Source: Bacteroides pyogenes (GTDB taxonomy: Bacteria > Bacteroidota > Bacteroidia > Bacteroidales > Bacteroidaceae). From it: a stretch of 64,000 bases of DNA. The notes under the pieces were generated by a model, which saw nothing but the letters and a program-made list of their open reading frames with translations, was not told the DNA's origin and searched no databases. Of this stretch, positions 1 to 7,332 are shown piece by piece. A program made the translations under genes and the position numbers. Position 1 is the stretch's first letter, and every line of letters starts with the position of its first letter. The stretch covers positions 68,024-132,023 of the forward strand of contig NZ_JACIDI010000007.1 in the NCBI RefSeq assembly GCF_014196225.1, given 5' to 3'.

Positions 1-50
1 GGTAGGCATATATGGCTACTGCGGTGCTATATATGCTCACCGCAGCAAGC
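1..50. repeat. 22-bp dyad repeat family, locus 1 (partial)
   Basis: Two adjoining units of about 22 bases, each joining an AT-alternating block (CATATATG or TATATATG) to an ACC/CGGTG half-dyad. The array runs off the left edge. The same unit recurs near 15.9, 36.4 and 54.1 kb, always between genes. Function unknown. Confidence 0.6.
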
Positions 51-165
51 GCACATGCCGGTAGGAACAAGGACACAGAAGCCACTCCGGAGGTGGGGAA
101 TGAACTTTTTCGCTGCCTTTCGTAAACTTTTCGTTATTTTTCATGGTCGGATTATTTTTAATTTA

Positions 166-239
166 TATCTTTGAAACAAAATTCATGGAATTTCACTACA
201 AATATAAAACAGATTTCATTTTAAAAACAAACTGTTTTA
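166..239 (+). promoter_or_regulatory. Putative promoter and operator of the S24 regulator
   Basis: TATCTTTG at 166-173 matches the Bacteroidetes -7 consensus TAnnTTTG; no good -33 element is visible. Downstream, TAAAACAG (205-212) and CTGTTTTA (232-239) form an inverted repeat with a 19-base gap, a plausible operator for an autoregulating CI/LexA-like repressor. The operator role is inference. Confidence 0.35.
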
Positions 240-328
240 GAATTTAATTTTAAACATATAGATAAGAAGTTATAGATGAGCGATTAACGTGTTTATGAAT
301 TTTTACATCAGAAATAAATGACAACACT

Positions 329-1042
329 ATGGACACTATTTTAGACGTACCCGGCATCATCAAGCGTGCCAAACAGGTGCTGAAGCTGAAGAAAGACAGC
401 GAACTGGCCGATTACATGGGAGTTTCAAGAGCAACCGTCACCAACTGGGGCGCACGGAACAGCATCGATTTCCGCCTGCTGCTCGACAAACTGGGAAACA
501 CGGTGGACTACAACTGGCTGTTGCTGGGAAAAGGAAGTCCGGATCGCCAACCGGGATTCTGCGAAAGCGAACTGGCGCAAGGCGAAGTGCACATAATTCA
601 CAATCCGAAAACGGTGGAAGCCACAGACGACCGCAGCGTGACATTGTACGACATCGGGGCGGCCGCCAATCTGAAAACGCTGTTTACCGACAAACATCAG
701 TTTTCGTTGGGAAAGATACAGATTCCCAACGTCCCGCACTGCGACGGAGCGGTCTACGTGAGCGGAGACAGCATGTACCCCATACTGAAATCGGGAGACA
801 TCGTGGGGTATAAGGAGCTGAACAGCTTCGAAAGCATCATCTACGGAGAGATATATCTGGTGTCGTTCATGATCGAAGGAGACGAGTATCTGGCGGTGAA
901 ATACGTGAAGCGGTCGGAAAAGGAAAGGCACATCAAGCTGGTGAGCTACAACGTGCACCACGAGCCGATGGACATTCCGTTTGCGGCCGTCAACGCCATG
1001 GCAATCGTGAAATTCTCCATCCGCCGGCAAATGACCATGTGA
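329..1042 (+). CDS. S24-family LexA/CI-like transcriptional regulator
   Basis: This 237-residue protein has an N-terminal CI-repressor-type helix-turn-helix (about residues 8-70, containing ELADYMGVSRATVTNWGAR) and a C-terminal S24 peptidase fold. The serine nucleophile lies in SGDSMYPILKSGDIV near residue 150 and the general-base lysine in LAVKYVKR near residue 190. Members of this family repress target promoters and cleave themselves when RecA filaments or other signals activate them. It is not LexA itself: the DNA-binding domain is of the phage CI type. It lies alone, 150 bases after a TAnnTTTG promoter element, next to a remnant island, so it may be a relic of a mobile element or a chromosomal stress regulator. 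The targets cannot be told from sequence. Confidence 0.85.
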   Translation: MDTILDVPGIIKRAKQVLKLKKDSELADYMGVSRATVTNWGARNSIDFRLLLDKLGNTVDYNWLLLGKGSPDRQPGFCESELAQGEVHIIHNPKTVEATDDRSVTLYDIGAAANLKTLFTDKHQFSLGKIQIPNVPHCDGAVYVSGDSMYPILKSGDIVGYKELNSFESIIYGEIYLVSFMIEGDEYLAVKYVKRSEKERHIKLVSYNVHHEPMDIPFAAVNAMAIVKFSIRRQMTM

Positions 1043-1183
1043 CAGGGGGCATTTCGGATGCTAAAAGGGCATACGGACCGTTTGCGAAAGAGGGGAGGGG
1101 CGGAACAAGCAGATGACGAAATTACGAATCTGGGGAATTCACAATGAATTAATTGAAAAATAGCTTGTTAAGCAACACTGTCC

Positions 1184-1261
1184 AACAATCGGTTCAAACT
1201 GGCCATTACGGTCACGTGGAATGGATATCACAGTCTCTCCATGTTCGGTTTGGATTTTCTT
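1184..1261 (-). pseudogene. IS256-family (Mutator) transposase fragment
   Basis: A minus-strand frame reads KKIQTEHGETVISIPRDRNG followed by QFEPIV, which is the conserved stretch just before the catalytic core of IS256-type transposases (typically ...PRDRNGxFEP...). Only about 26 residues match. The sequence on either side is unrelated and no DDE core follows, so this is a scrap left by a deleted element. The surrounding open frame of 82 codons is not a real gene. Confidence 0.6.
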
Positions 1262-1348
1262 CGGATAACTGGGCACTATAAAATATTCCAGCTCATAAAC
1301 TCTCTTGCTCTTTACAAAAACACGTATGTCATAACTCTCGAATTCACT

Positions 1349-1416
1349 CTTCCTGTTTGTAATACACCTTATTATAAAACTTACCACTTCGTCTTTGCCC
1401 TATTCTATATCTTGGC
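1349..1416. repeat. Direct repeat left of the Bro-N gene
   Basis: About 68 bases that closely resemble 2274-2338, differing by substitutions and a few indels. The shared core includes GTAATACACCTT and AAAACTTAC. Together the two copies bracket the Bro-N gene in direct orientation. On the minus strand both copies correspond to the C-terminal coding end of a similar protein, so this is a duplicated gene tail. Confidence 0.7.
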
Positions 1417-2254
1417 TATTTTTGTTTTTTTTATCATTTAACAGAACTCTTTGTTTAGCATTTAGGGGAGAGATAACTTTCTCGCCTGTTTTGCCCTCCA
1501 ATTCAAGACGTGCATTACGCGCTATTTCTCCACCTTGACGAGCAACGTCGCTGTGTTCATCCATTGTTTCGGGATTAGCAGTTTCCGAAATGCGCTTTGT
1601 CGATAGCTCCGCCAGCATATTTAGCACCAGCTCGGTGTTAGTCATGTTGTCGCGCAGGTTTTCCTTTTTTAACCCCTTGAATTTCTTATATTCCTTGGCC
1701 GTTTTGCCTGCCCACGTCTTATAGATAATATCGGTTAGGAAAACGAATTGTACCCCCTCTTGCAATCCGCGTTTCTTCCATTCGTCTGTAAGCTCTTTGC
1801 GTATTTCAATGCTTTTTAGACGTTGGTTGATCCAATTGTCGGAATAGCCCAAACGTTTGTAATCGTTCATAGCCTGTTCTATCGACAATTCCGGGTCTTG
1901 CATTTGATCTAAACGCTCACGTGCCACTTGTGCAATCCACAACTTAAACGGTTCCGCCTTGGGTGAGGGTATGGACTGAATCAGCCTGAAAAGCTGCTCC
2001 GTATCAGCCACATCGGTTAGTCGCATCTTGCCATCCGCGGCACGCATTTTCAAACCGTGACAATTCGTCACGGTTTCATTACCCTCTGCTTTAAGACGTT
2101 GTTTCAGTTTTCTCCAATAGGCCGTGGGGTCTATACTATCCGTCAAAATGGCGACGGTATCCACGATGGAGAAGTACCATTTTTCCTGTTCTTCGTCCCA
2201 AATGCTGCGGACTTTCTTCGTCTCAAATAACTGTACAGCTTGCTTTTGTGCCAT
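1400..2254 (-). CDS. Bro-N domain (phage antirepressor-like / DinD-like) protein
   Basis: The N-terminal 110 residues look like a Bro-N domain (AVQLFETKKVRSIWDEEQEK, then YWRKLKQRL and GLKMRAADGK), a DNA-binding module of phage antirepressors and DinD-like proteins. The helical C-terminal part is of the type common in Bacteroidetes next to restriction-modification genes. The 284-residue frame is intact. Its end aligns with the tail of the upstream remnant: where that remnant reads VEQGEDE this one reads IE then TAG, so the stop looks like a Gln-to-amber change and roughly 15-20 residues may have been lost. It lies between direct repeats in an AT-rich island with a dead methyltransferase. A regulatory role near the methyltransferase is inference. 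Confidence 0.7.
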   Translation of the reverse strand: MAQKQAVQLFETKKVRSIWDEEQEKWYFSIVDTVAILTDSIDPTAYWRKLKQRLKAEGNETVTNCHGLKMRAADGKMRLTDVADTEQLFRLIQSIPSPKAEPFKLWIAQVARERLDQMQDPELSIEQAMNDYKRLGYSDNWINQRLKSIEIRKELTDEWKKRGLQEGVQFVFLTDIIYKTWAGKTAKEYKKFKGLKKENLRDNMTNTELVLNMLAELSTKRISETANPETMDEHSDVARQGGEIARNARLELEGKTGEKVISPLNAKQRVLLNDKKNKNSQDIE

Positions 2255-2268
2255 AATATTTCATTTTT

Positions 2269-2422
2269 TCAATCTTCCTCTTTGTAATACACCTTGTAAA
2301 ACTTACTACGTTCGTCTTCGCCTTGTTCTACGTTTTGACGGTTCCCAGCAATGATGATTTGGATTTGCTTATCCAAATTGATGACACGCTTATAGAAACG
2401 TTGCTGCTTTTTGCAATTGCAA
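2269..2422 (-). pseudogene. C-terminal remnant of an unidentified gene
   Basis: Downstream of the broken methyltransferase a minus-strand frame reads QQRFYKRVINLDKQIQIII and continues through NRQNVEQGEDERSKFYKVYY to KEED and a stop. It has no start codon, and a TAA closes the frame just upstream. The tail is homologous to the region around the stop of the Bro-N gene. The parent family is not recognised. Confidence 0.45.
2274..2338. repeat. Direct repeat right of the Bro-N gene
   Basis: Partner of 1349-1416. Both copies are in the same orientation, about 925 bases apart, and enclose the Bro-N gene and its start. This copy encodes the end of the preceding remnant. Confidence 0.7.
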
Positions 2423-2423
2423 G

Positions 2424-3347
2424 CTATTTAAATGTCGGTTTCTTTATCAACATAAATGATTTCTTTTTCTTTCTCTGTTTTTTTAATCTATACTTAAGGG
2501 GATTTTTGTTTTTGTCAAACTGAAGATTAGGACTAAAAAAGAGAATTTCTTTTCCTTCTTTAGATTTAGCTGCTGTATGAATTAGACTATATTCTTTTTT
2601 TTATACAGCCAGAATATAAATCTTTAATCTCTGGAGTATCATCATAAGACACTATCCACTTGACTCCTTGTAAACTTTTAATCTTTTCACTAACAATTTG
2701 ATGATGAGACTTCTTGTAATAATTCATATATAAAGAACTCCCTTTTCCATAATAAGGAGGATCAAAGTATAGCAGTGTATTATTGAACTGTTCGTTTTGT
2801 TTTACTATTTTATCTATCAAAACAAGAGCGTCATCATTATATAAATCTATTTTGTTTTTTATGCCTGCTATCTTACGAATACGCTCTATCAGGTTTTCTT
2901 TATTGAACCTGCAATCTAATTTATAAACACCTTCTTGTTTATAACCTCCTATTACACCAGCCTTAATTATTCCAGATCTATTTGTCCTATTTAAAAAGAA
3001 TGTTGAAAATCCAAGTTCGAGCAAACCAACATTATCTATATTTTTCTGAACTTCTTTCTGTTTTTCCCATTCTTCTATCGTAATAGATGTTTTCTCTATT
3101 AGATTACATAATTCTTCTGATTGATTTAGTACAGAGTACCAAAAAGCATAGATTGATCGATCTTTATCATTGATAGTTATTTTTTCAACAAAACCCTCAA
3201 ATAATAGAAATAAAGCCACAGAAGCTCCTCCGGAATATGGCTCCACATAGTGTTCCGTAATTCCATTATAAAAACACATCTTAGCAATATAAATGGAGCT
3301 AATCTATTTTTCCCTCCAGGGTAACGCAATGGAGAATATATCATCAT
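2424..3347 (-). pseudogene. D12-class N6-adenine DNA methyltransferase, two frameshifts
   Basis: Pieces in three frames reassemble a Dam-like enzyme of about 284 residues. A start at 3347 follows a good AAGGAG site and gives SPLRYPGGKNRLAPF (SAM-binding N-terminus). A frame change near 3286-3291, consistent with a 2-base AT insertion, leads into the main frame with YVEPYSGGASVAL (motif I) and LLYFDPPYYGKGS (motif IV, DPPY). At 2595-2602 a run of eight T (A on the coding strand) shifts frame again; with seven, the protein continues EYSLIHTAAKSKEGKEILFF as expected for this family and stops at 2424. The longest single frame (2587-3279) lacks both ends. Both lesions sit in short simple repeats, so slippage, phase variation or sequencing error are all possible. 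No partner endonuclease is visible. Confidence 0.8.
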
Positions 3348-3464
3348 TTGCTCTCCTTAATATCTAATATTTCACAAAACAAAGGGAATAATATCCTTGC
3401 TTCCATCATTGTAATCGCTTCCTGCTCTTTCAGTTGAGCCTCGTAGAGGAGACCGTCAACTTGT
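3344..3464 (-). pseudogene. C-terminal tail of an unidentified gene upstream of the methyltransferase
   Basis: A minus-strand frame reads QVDGLLYEAQLKEQEAIT and continues to FCEILDIKESK, then TGA overlapping the methyltransferase ATG (AAATGATG). The overlap suggests a former operon. No start codon is available and a stop lies immediately upstream. Family not recognised. From 3465 to 3645 I see no further coding sequence. Confidence 0.4.
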
Positions 3465-3645
3465 CATATCATTATTCTAAACAAATTTGGGCTTCTTGTT
3501 TAAAACGTTGTAAAGATATGTTTTTTCGTGTTTCCCCCAAAGAAAATACGAGCTTATTTATATAAAAACATCTCAACACTCTTTATATCGTAATGTTTTC
3601 CTTGACAAGGCTTACTCCTTCGTAAAAAGAAGTTTAATCCGGGGC

Positions 3646-3969
3646 TTACAAATTATCCATTCCAAACTTGGCTATCTCATCGATAATCGGTAGTACTTTC
3701 TCTCCCAATGGCGTGAGAGAGTATTCCACTCTGGGAGGAACTTCGGGATACTGTTTCTTTTTAACCAACCCTTTGGCGCAAAGAAATTTCAGTTCGTCAA
3801 TAAGCATCTTCTCGCTGATGCCCGGAATGGCACGTTTGAGCTCTCCGTAACGGATTATCCTGCGGTTGATTTGGAAGATGATGAGCAGTGTCCATTTACC
3901 GGCGAAAATCTGCATTGATTTCCGCACGGGGCATTCATTGTCTGAAATTTTTCTCTCCATAGCAAACAT
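3646..3969 (-). CDS. HxlR-family winged-helix regulator
   Basis: This 107-residue protein is almost entirely a HxlR domain: the N-terminal cysteine in NECPVRKSM, AGKWTLLIIFQI, the recognition region IRYGELKRAIPGISEKMLI, and the wing VPPRVEYSLTPLGEKVLP. HxlR proteins are dimeric MarR-like regulators, often redox- or electrophile-sensing through the conserved Cys, and usually control a divergent enzyme gene. Here it diverges from a small NTF2-like protein across about 120 bases that contain a dyad. A start at the second Met (3960) is also possible. The ligand is unknown. Confidence 0.9.
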   Translation of the reverse strand: MFAMERKISDNECPVRKSMQIFAGKWTLLIIFQINRRIIRYGELKRAIPGISEKMLIDELKFLCAKGLVKKKQYPEVPPRVEYSLTPLGEKVLPIIDEIAKFGMDNL

Positions 3970-4004
3970 TTTTATTCTTGATAATCAATAAATCTAATAA
4001 TATA

Positions 4005-4062
4005 GTATGTATCATACAATATTGTAGGTACTTGTATTTTATAATGCAAAGGTATTACTTTG
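4005..4062 (+). promoter_or_regulatory. Divergent control region: HxlR-type dyad and -7 element
   Basis: GTATG-TAT-CATAC at 4005-4017 is a perfect 5-bp dyad between the divergent HxlR and NTF2-like genes, a fitting operator. TTACTTTG at 4055-4062 is one base off the TAnnTTTG element and would start transcription near 4069. That rules out an upstream TTG start at 4060 and supports ATG 4093 for the downstream gene. Confidence 0.45.
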
Positions 4063-4092
4063 CAGCGACTTCAACAATTAAAGTACAGACTT

Positions 4093-4500
4093 ATGGAAAG
4101 AAAAACTGAAAAAGTGCGCCGGTTCTACACGGCTTTGGCACAGGGTGATTTTGAAACGGTGGGGGCATTGCTCTCCGACGATTTGACATGGCATCAACCG
4201 GGAGAGGGAGCACTGTCGGGCGTTTACAACGGCAAGCAGAATGTTTTTGCCCATTTGGGAAGAATGGCTCAATTGAGCAATGGGACGTTCGCCATCGACC
4301 AAGTGGATTACGTGACGGAAAACGATGACTTGGTTGCGGCTGCAATCGGATTCGCGGTGTCGGCAAACGGACATTCGATAGAAATGAAAGGCGTGGATCT
4401 CTTTCGCTTTGAGAATGGTTTGATAAAAGAGGTTTGGCTCTTTTCGGAACGCATTGACGAGGAAGACCGCTTCTGGACGGCATTGGCACAAGAACGTTAG
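4093..4500 (+). CDS. SnoaL/NTF2-like small protein
   Basis: About 135 residues with the cone-shaped SnoaL/ketosteroid-isomerase-like fold: VRRFYTALAQGDFETVGALL, LTWHQPGEGALSGVYNGKQ, and the C-terminal strand pair IEMKGVDLFRFENGLIKEVW. Such proteins bind or isomerise small hydrophobic molecules, but the family is functionally very mixed and no catalytic set can be assigned. The start at 4093 (MERKTEKV) is preferred because the -7 element overlaps any earlier start. As the only gene divergent from the HxlR regulator it is probably its main target, perhaps in detoxification of a reactive compound (inference). Confidence 0.8.
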   Translation: MERKTEKVRRFYTALAQGDFETVGALLSDDLTWHQPGEGALSGVYNGKQNVFAHLGRMAQLSNGTFAIDQVDYVTENDDLVAAAIGFAVSANGHSIEMKGVDLFRFENGLIKEVWLFSERIDEEDRFWTALAQER

Positions 4501-4568
4501 TATTGGACCGGTATTTGGGGCAGAGGTTGTCATTTAAACTGGCACTATAAAATATTTTGTGTAAATGG

Positions 4569-4612
4569 AAAATACGGGATTCAAAGTGAGTTCCGTATTT
4601 TTTATTTTATTC
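4569..4612 (+). terminator. Intrinsic terminator after the NTF2-like gene
   Basis: AAAATACGG (4569-4577) pairs with CCGTATTTT (4593-4601), followed by a T-rich tract. It ends the short transcript from 4093. The rest of 4501-4800 holds this hairpin and the next promoter. Confidence 0.7.
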
Positions 4613-4641
4613 AGGTGATTCAAACTAGTTCTTAACAGTGA

Positions 4642-4671
4642 TTGATTTTGAAAAAGATTTCACTAACTTTG
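4642..4671 (+). promoter_or_regulatory. Putative promoter of the exported protein gene
   Basis: TTG at 4642-4644, 19 bases, then TAACTTTG at 4664-4671: good agreement with the Bacteroidetes -33/-7 arrangement. It leaves a leader of about 120 bases before ATG 4801. Confidence 0.55.
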
Positions 4672-4800
4672 TTCGCAGTGATCATAACGATTATTGTTTG
4701 CAATTCTTTGTATTTCAATACTATAAAGTTGCAGCAAATTTTGCTGATCACCAAGTTTGCAAACACTTATGATTCGTTGAACTCAGGTTAAAGCACAACA

Positions 4801-5766
4801 ATGAAAAAGACATTCTTTTTGCAACTCTGCGCATTATGCTTTCTATCGATATTGCTTTCGATGTGCACGAAGGTCGACGTGGAGGATACGGGAGTAAGCA
4901 AAACTATGTCTCTCCGGCATAATTACATGGCAATAACAACCAAAGGCAATGCTCCTGCAGAAGTGGAAGTGCGTTACAGCGTACTGGGACGTAACGGATG
5001 CAACGAAGTAAAAACGGAGAGACTGTCAACACCTTGCCTGATAGGCGGAGAAGAAGTTCAAGTTACTTACGACAGCATTGTTGGGAAACATTCCGGTCGA
5101 ACGGTTTTTAGCCAACTCGCCTTAAAAAGAGATTTCCAGGAAAACGGAGCGGATTTTCTTTCGATTAAAAACTTGTCTTCATCTGTGATAGAATATGCAG
5201 TGATAGGAAACCAGCCTTTAACATTTCACCATCCCGCAGATCTGGAAGGATACCATAATTTTAGCCATACAGGCAAGGTAGACAAGGATAAGGTTGTAAA
5301 AGAGAGTCCCACACCTGTTTACCACAATGGTGTACCCATCTTATATTTACTGAAGCCTGAACTTTGCAAGGTGAATCATTACTACATCCTGCTAAGCGTT
5401 GGAACTTGTAAGGGCGGGGAGCTAACCACTGTATCAAGTACCTATGCCAAGAAAATAGATATAAACACAACGGAGCATACCATCCGAGAAATAATGGATT
5501 TCTATAAAGAAGAGTACAGCCGTGGCCATGCACTATTTGCGGACTACGGAGACTACGACGCGAAATGCCCTAAATACAAAGGATTGGCTCGCTTAGACAT
5601 GAAGCTATACGGAGAGATACAGCCCTATCAACTTCTGAGAAATTCTGGAGAAATCTGGTTTATCAATACATCGTCAGGCATGAGGGGCGTTGATATCTTT
5701 AAAACAGCACCCCCTCTCACTCGGCAGCAAGCATCTCGGAACGATGAAAGCCTGTTAACTGAATAG
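4801..5766 (+). CDS. Exported protein of unknown function, possible lipoprotein
   Basis: 321 residues starting with a clear signal peptide (MKKTFFLQLCALCFLSILLS) and a Cys at position 22. The residue before this Cys is Met, which is unusual for a lipobox, so lipidation is uncertain. The body is beta-rich, with several cysteines and no motif I recognise. The last roughly 20 residues are encoded by a copy of the 3' end of the convergent dacB gene, in another frame and on the opposite strand (5711-5738 repeats 5776-5803), so the natural C-terminus may have been shorter or changed by the duplication. It is probably monocistronic and converges on dacB with a 15-base gap. I cannot assign a function. 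Confidence 0.6.
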   Translation: MKKTFFLQLCALCFLSILLSMCTKVDVEDTGVSKTMSLRHNYMAITTKGNAPAEVEVRYSVLGRNGCNEVKTERLSTPCLIGGEEVQVTYDSIVGKHSGRTVFSQLALKRDFQENGADFLSIKNLSSSVIEYAVIGNQPLTFHHPADLEGYHNFSHTGKVDKDKVVKESPTPVYHNGVPILYLLKPELCKVNHYYILLSVGTCKGGELTTVSSTYAKKIDINTTEHTIREIMDFYKEEYSRGHALFADYGDYDAKCPKYKGLARLDMKLYGEIQPYQLLRNSGEIWFINTSSGMRGVDIFKTAPPLTRQQASRNDESLLTE

Positions 5767-5803
5767 GAACACGAACCCCTCTCACTCAGCAGCAAGCATC
5801 TCG
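5711..5803. repeat. 28-bp direct repeat, 65-bp offset, from the dacB 3' end
   Basis: 5711-5738 and 5776-5803 are identical except for one base (CCCCTCTCACTCRGCAGCAA then GCATCTCG). The right copy is the 3' end of dacB with its stop codon; the left copy lies within the 3' end of the opposing gene. Confidence 0.85.
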
Positions 5804-7182
5804 CAAACCTTATCCTGAAAGGCTCTCGCCTTAGCGGCCGGGAACACATTCTGATTCATGATGGCAAAGGCCACTTGGTTTCCGTTCTTCCGTTTCAGAT
5901 AGCCTGCAAGGGCGTTGATGGCGGTAAACGAACCGGTCTTGGCATGCACGTTGCCTGCCGCGGCGGTCTTTTTCATCCGGAACTTCAGCGTACCGTCGAT
6001 GCCGGCTATGGGCAGGGATTTGTACAGGCTGCGGAAGATGTCGGTGCGCGAGTAGGCGTATTTCAGAAGGTCGACCAGCAGGGCGGGCGACAGGTAGTTG
6101 TAGTTGGACAGCCCCGATCCGTCCGCCAGCTTGTAACTCTTGGAGTCGTGCCCGAGAAGGCGGATGAGTGCTTCCACTTCCTTCAGCCCGTCTTCGGCAG
6201 CGACTCCTTTCTTGCCCGTAGCATGCGCGCCCAGCCGGCACAGCAAGGCTTCCGCATTCAAGTTGTCGCTCTCTTTCATCAATTGGTCCAACACTTTTTG
6301 CACGGGCGTCTCCCAACGGGCTATACGCCCGGCTCCCTCCGGAGGCAACGGGCAAAAGGCGTACGAAGCAGGGGCCGCGACTCCCGCAGCATGCAGGCGC
6401 TCGACAAACGTGTGCATGAAGAAAGACTCCGAATGATACAGGTTCACCCACCCCGTACGCACGGAAGCCACATTGCCTTTCACCACCAGACGGTTGTCGT
6501 TCGCAAGCCATCCGCGAGATACGGAGAACTTTCCGACGGAAGGCGTGCGTGTCTTTGTCCGGTTGTCGGCGGTATAATAAGAGGAAGACGGGGTGAAGAC
6601 GAGCCGTGCGGTATCCCCCTGCTGTGCGGAAGGAACGGCGATCACCTTCACCGCTCCTTTGCAAAACATCAATGGAGAGAGATAGGGCTGGTAGGCTTCC
6701 GGATTGTCGTCCCACGCCCAGCCGTTCCCCCAGTAGAGGGAATCTTTCATCGACACGTCGCCGTAAACCTGCCCGTCGATCACCGAAATGGGGAAAGCCC
6801 TCACGGCACTTACCAGCGAGTCCATCGCCTCGTCGTCGAACTCCGGATCGAACCCGCCCACGACGTAGAGATTGCCCTTCAGCGTATCGCGTTCTATGGT
6901 TCCGTCGTGCCACACCTCCGTGCGGAAGGGCGTGCGGGCATCGGCGCGGGAGAGGAAGGCGACGGCGGTGAGGAGCTTCATGGTAGAGGCCGGACGCGAG
7001 AGCTTCGTATCCCGATAGGTATAGAGCGGCTTCTTCTCCGTAAGGTCGTACACCGAAATGCCGACTTCCGAGCCCTCCGGAAGCATCGCCGCAATGAGCG
7101 AGTCGATGCGCGACCAGTCTGATTGCCCCCACGCCTGCAAGCAAGCCGCCACGAATAAAATACCTGTCAAAAACCTCTTCAT
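5782..7182 (-). CDS. dacB: D-alanyl-D-alanine carboxypeptidase/endopeptidase (PBP4, family S13)
   Basis: A 466-residue periplasmic penicillin-binding protein. It has a signal peptide (residues 1-19, MKRFLTGILFVAACLQAWG), the catalytic SxxK tetrad S66-T-M-K69 within RPASTMKLLTA, the SNYN stretch in DGSGLSNYNYLSP, and the KTG box in HAKTGSFTAINALAGYL. The long insertion after the SxxK motif is typical of S13 enzymes, which trim the terminal D-Ala and cut D-Ala-mDAP cross-links during wall remodelling. Length is normal. It lies downstream of lpdA in the same direction, but the 150-base gap contains repeats and the two functions are unrelated, so co-transcription is doubtful. Its 3' end has been copied 65 bases downstream. 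Confidence 0.95.
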   Translation of the reverse strand: MKRFLTGILFVAACLQAWGQSDWSRIDSLIAAMLPEGSEVGISVYDLTEKKPLYTYRDTKLSRPASTMKLLTAVAFLSRADARTPFRTEVWHDGTIERDTLKGNLYVVGGFDPEFDDEAMDSLVSAVRAFPISVIDGQVYGDVSMKDSLYWGNGWAWDDNPEAYQPYLSPLMFCKGAVKVIAVPSAQQGDTARLVFTPSSSYYTADNRTKTRTPSVGKFSVSRGWLANDNRLVVKGNVASVRTGWVNLYHSESFFMHTFVERLHAAGVAAPASYAFCPLPPEGAGRIARWETPVQKVLDQLMKESDNLNAEALLCRLGAHATGKKGVAAEDGLKEVEALIRLLGHDSKSYKLADGSGLSNYNYLSPALLVDLLKYAYSRTDIFRSLYKSLPIAGIDGTLKFRMKKTAAAGNVHAKTGSFTAINALAGYLKRKNGNQVAFAIMNQNVFPAAKARAFQDKVCEMLAAE

Positions 7183-7186
7183 AACA

Positions 7187-7330
7187 CTCCTCTGTTGGAT
7201 AATAAATGCAAAGTATCGGACGCCTATTCTGCACGTCGATTCGGAACCGCTCCTCTGTTGAATAATAGCAGAGCCGCTGCAACCTGTTTACAACCTCAAA
7301 ATATTTAAGAACTTCACCGTTGAATAGGGC
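7187..7330. repeat. Short repeats with 62-63-bp offset downstream of lpdA
   Basis: CTCCTCTGTTGGATAATA near 7187 recurs as CTCCTCTGTTGAATAATA at 7250, and a third degenerate copy (GTTGAATAG) lies at 7319 next to the lpdA stop codon. Offsets are 63 and 62 bases, like the other 3'-end arrays in this window. Confidence 0.55.
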
Positions 7331-7332
7331 GG

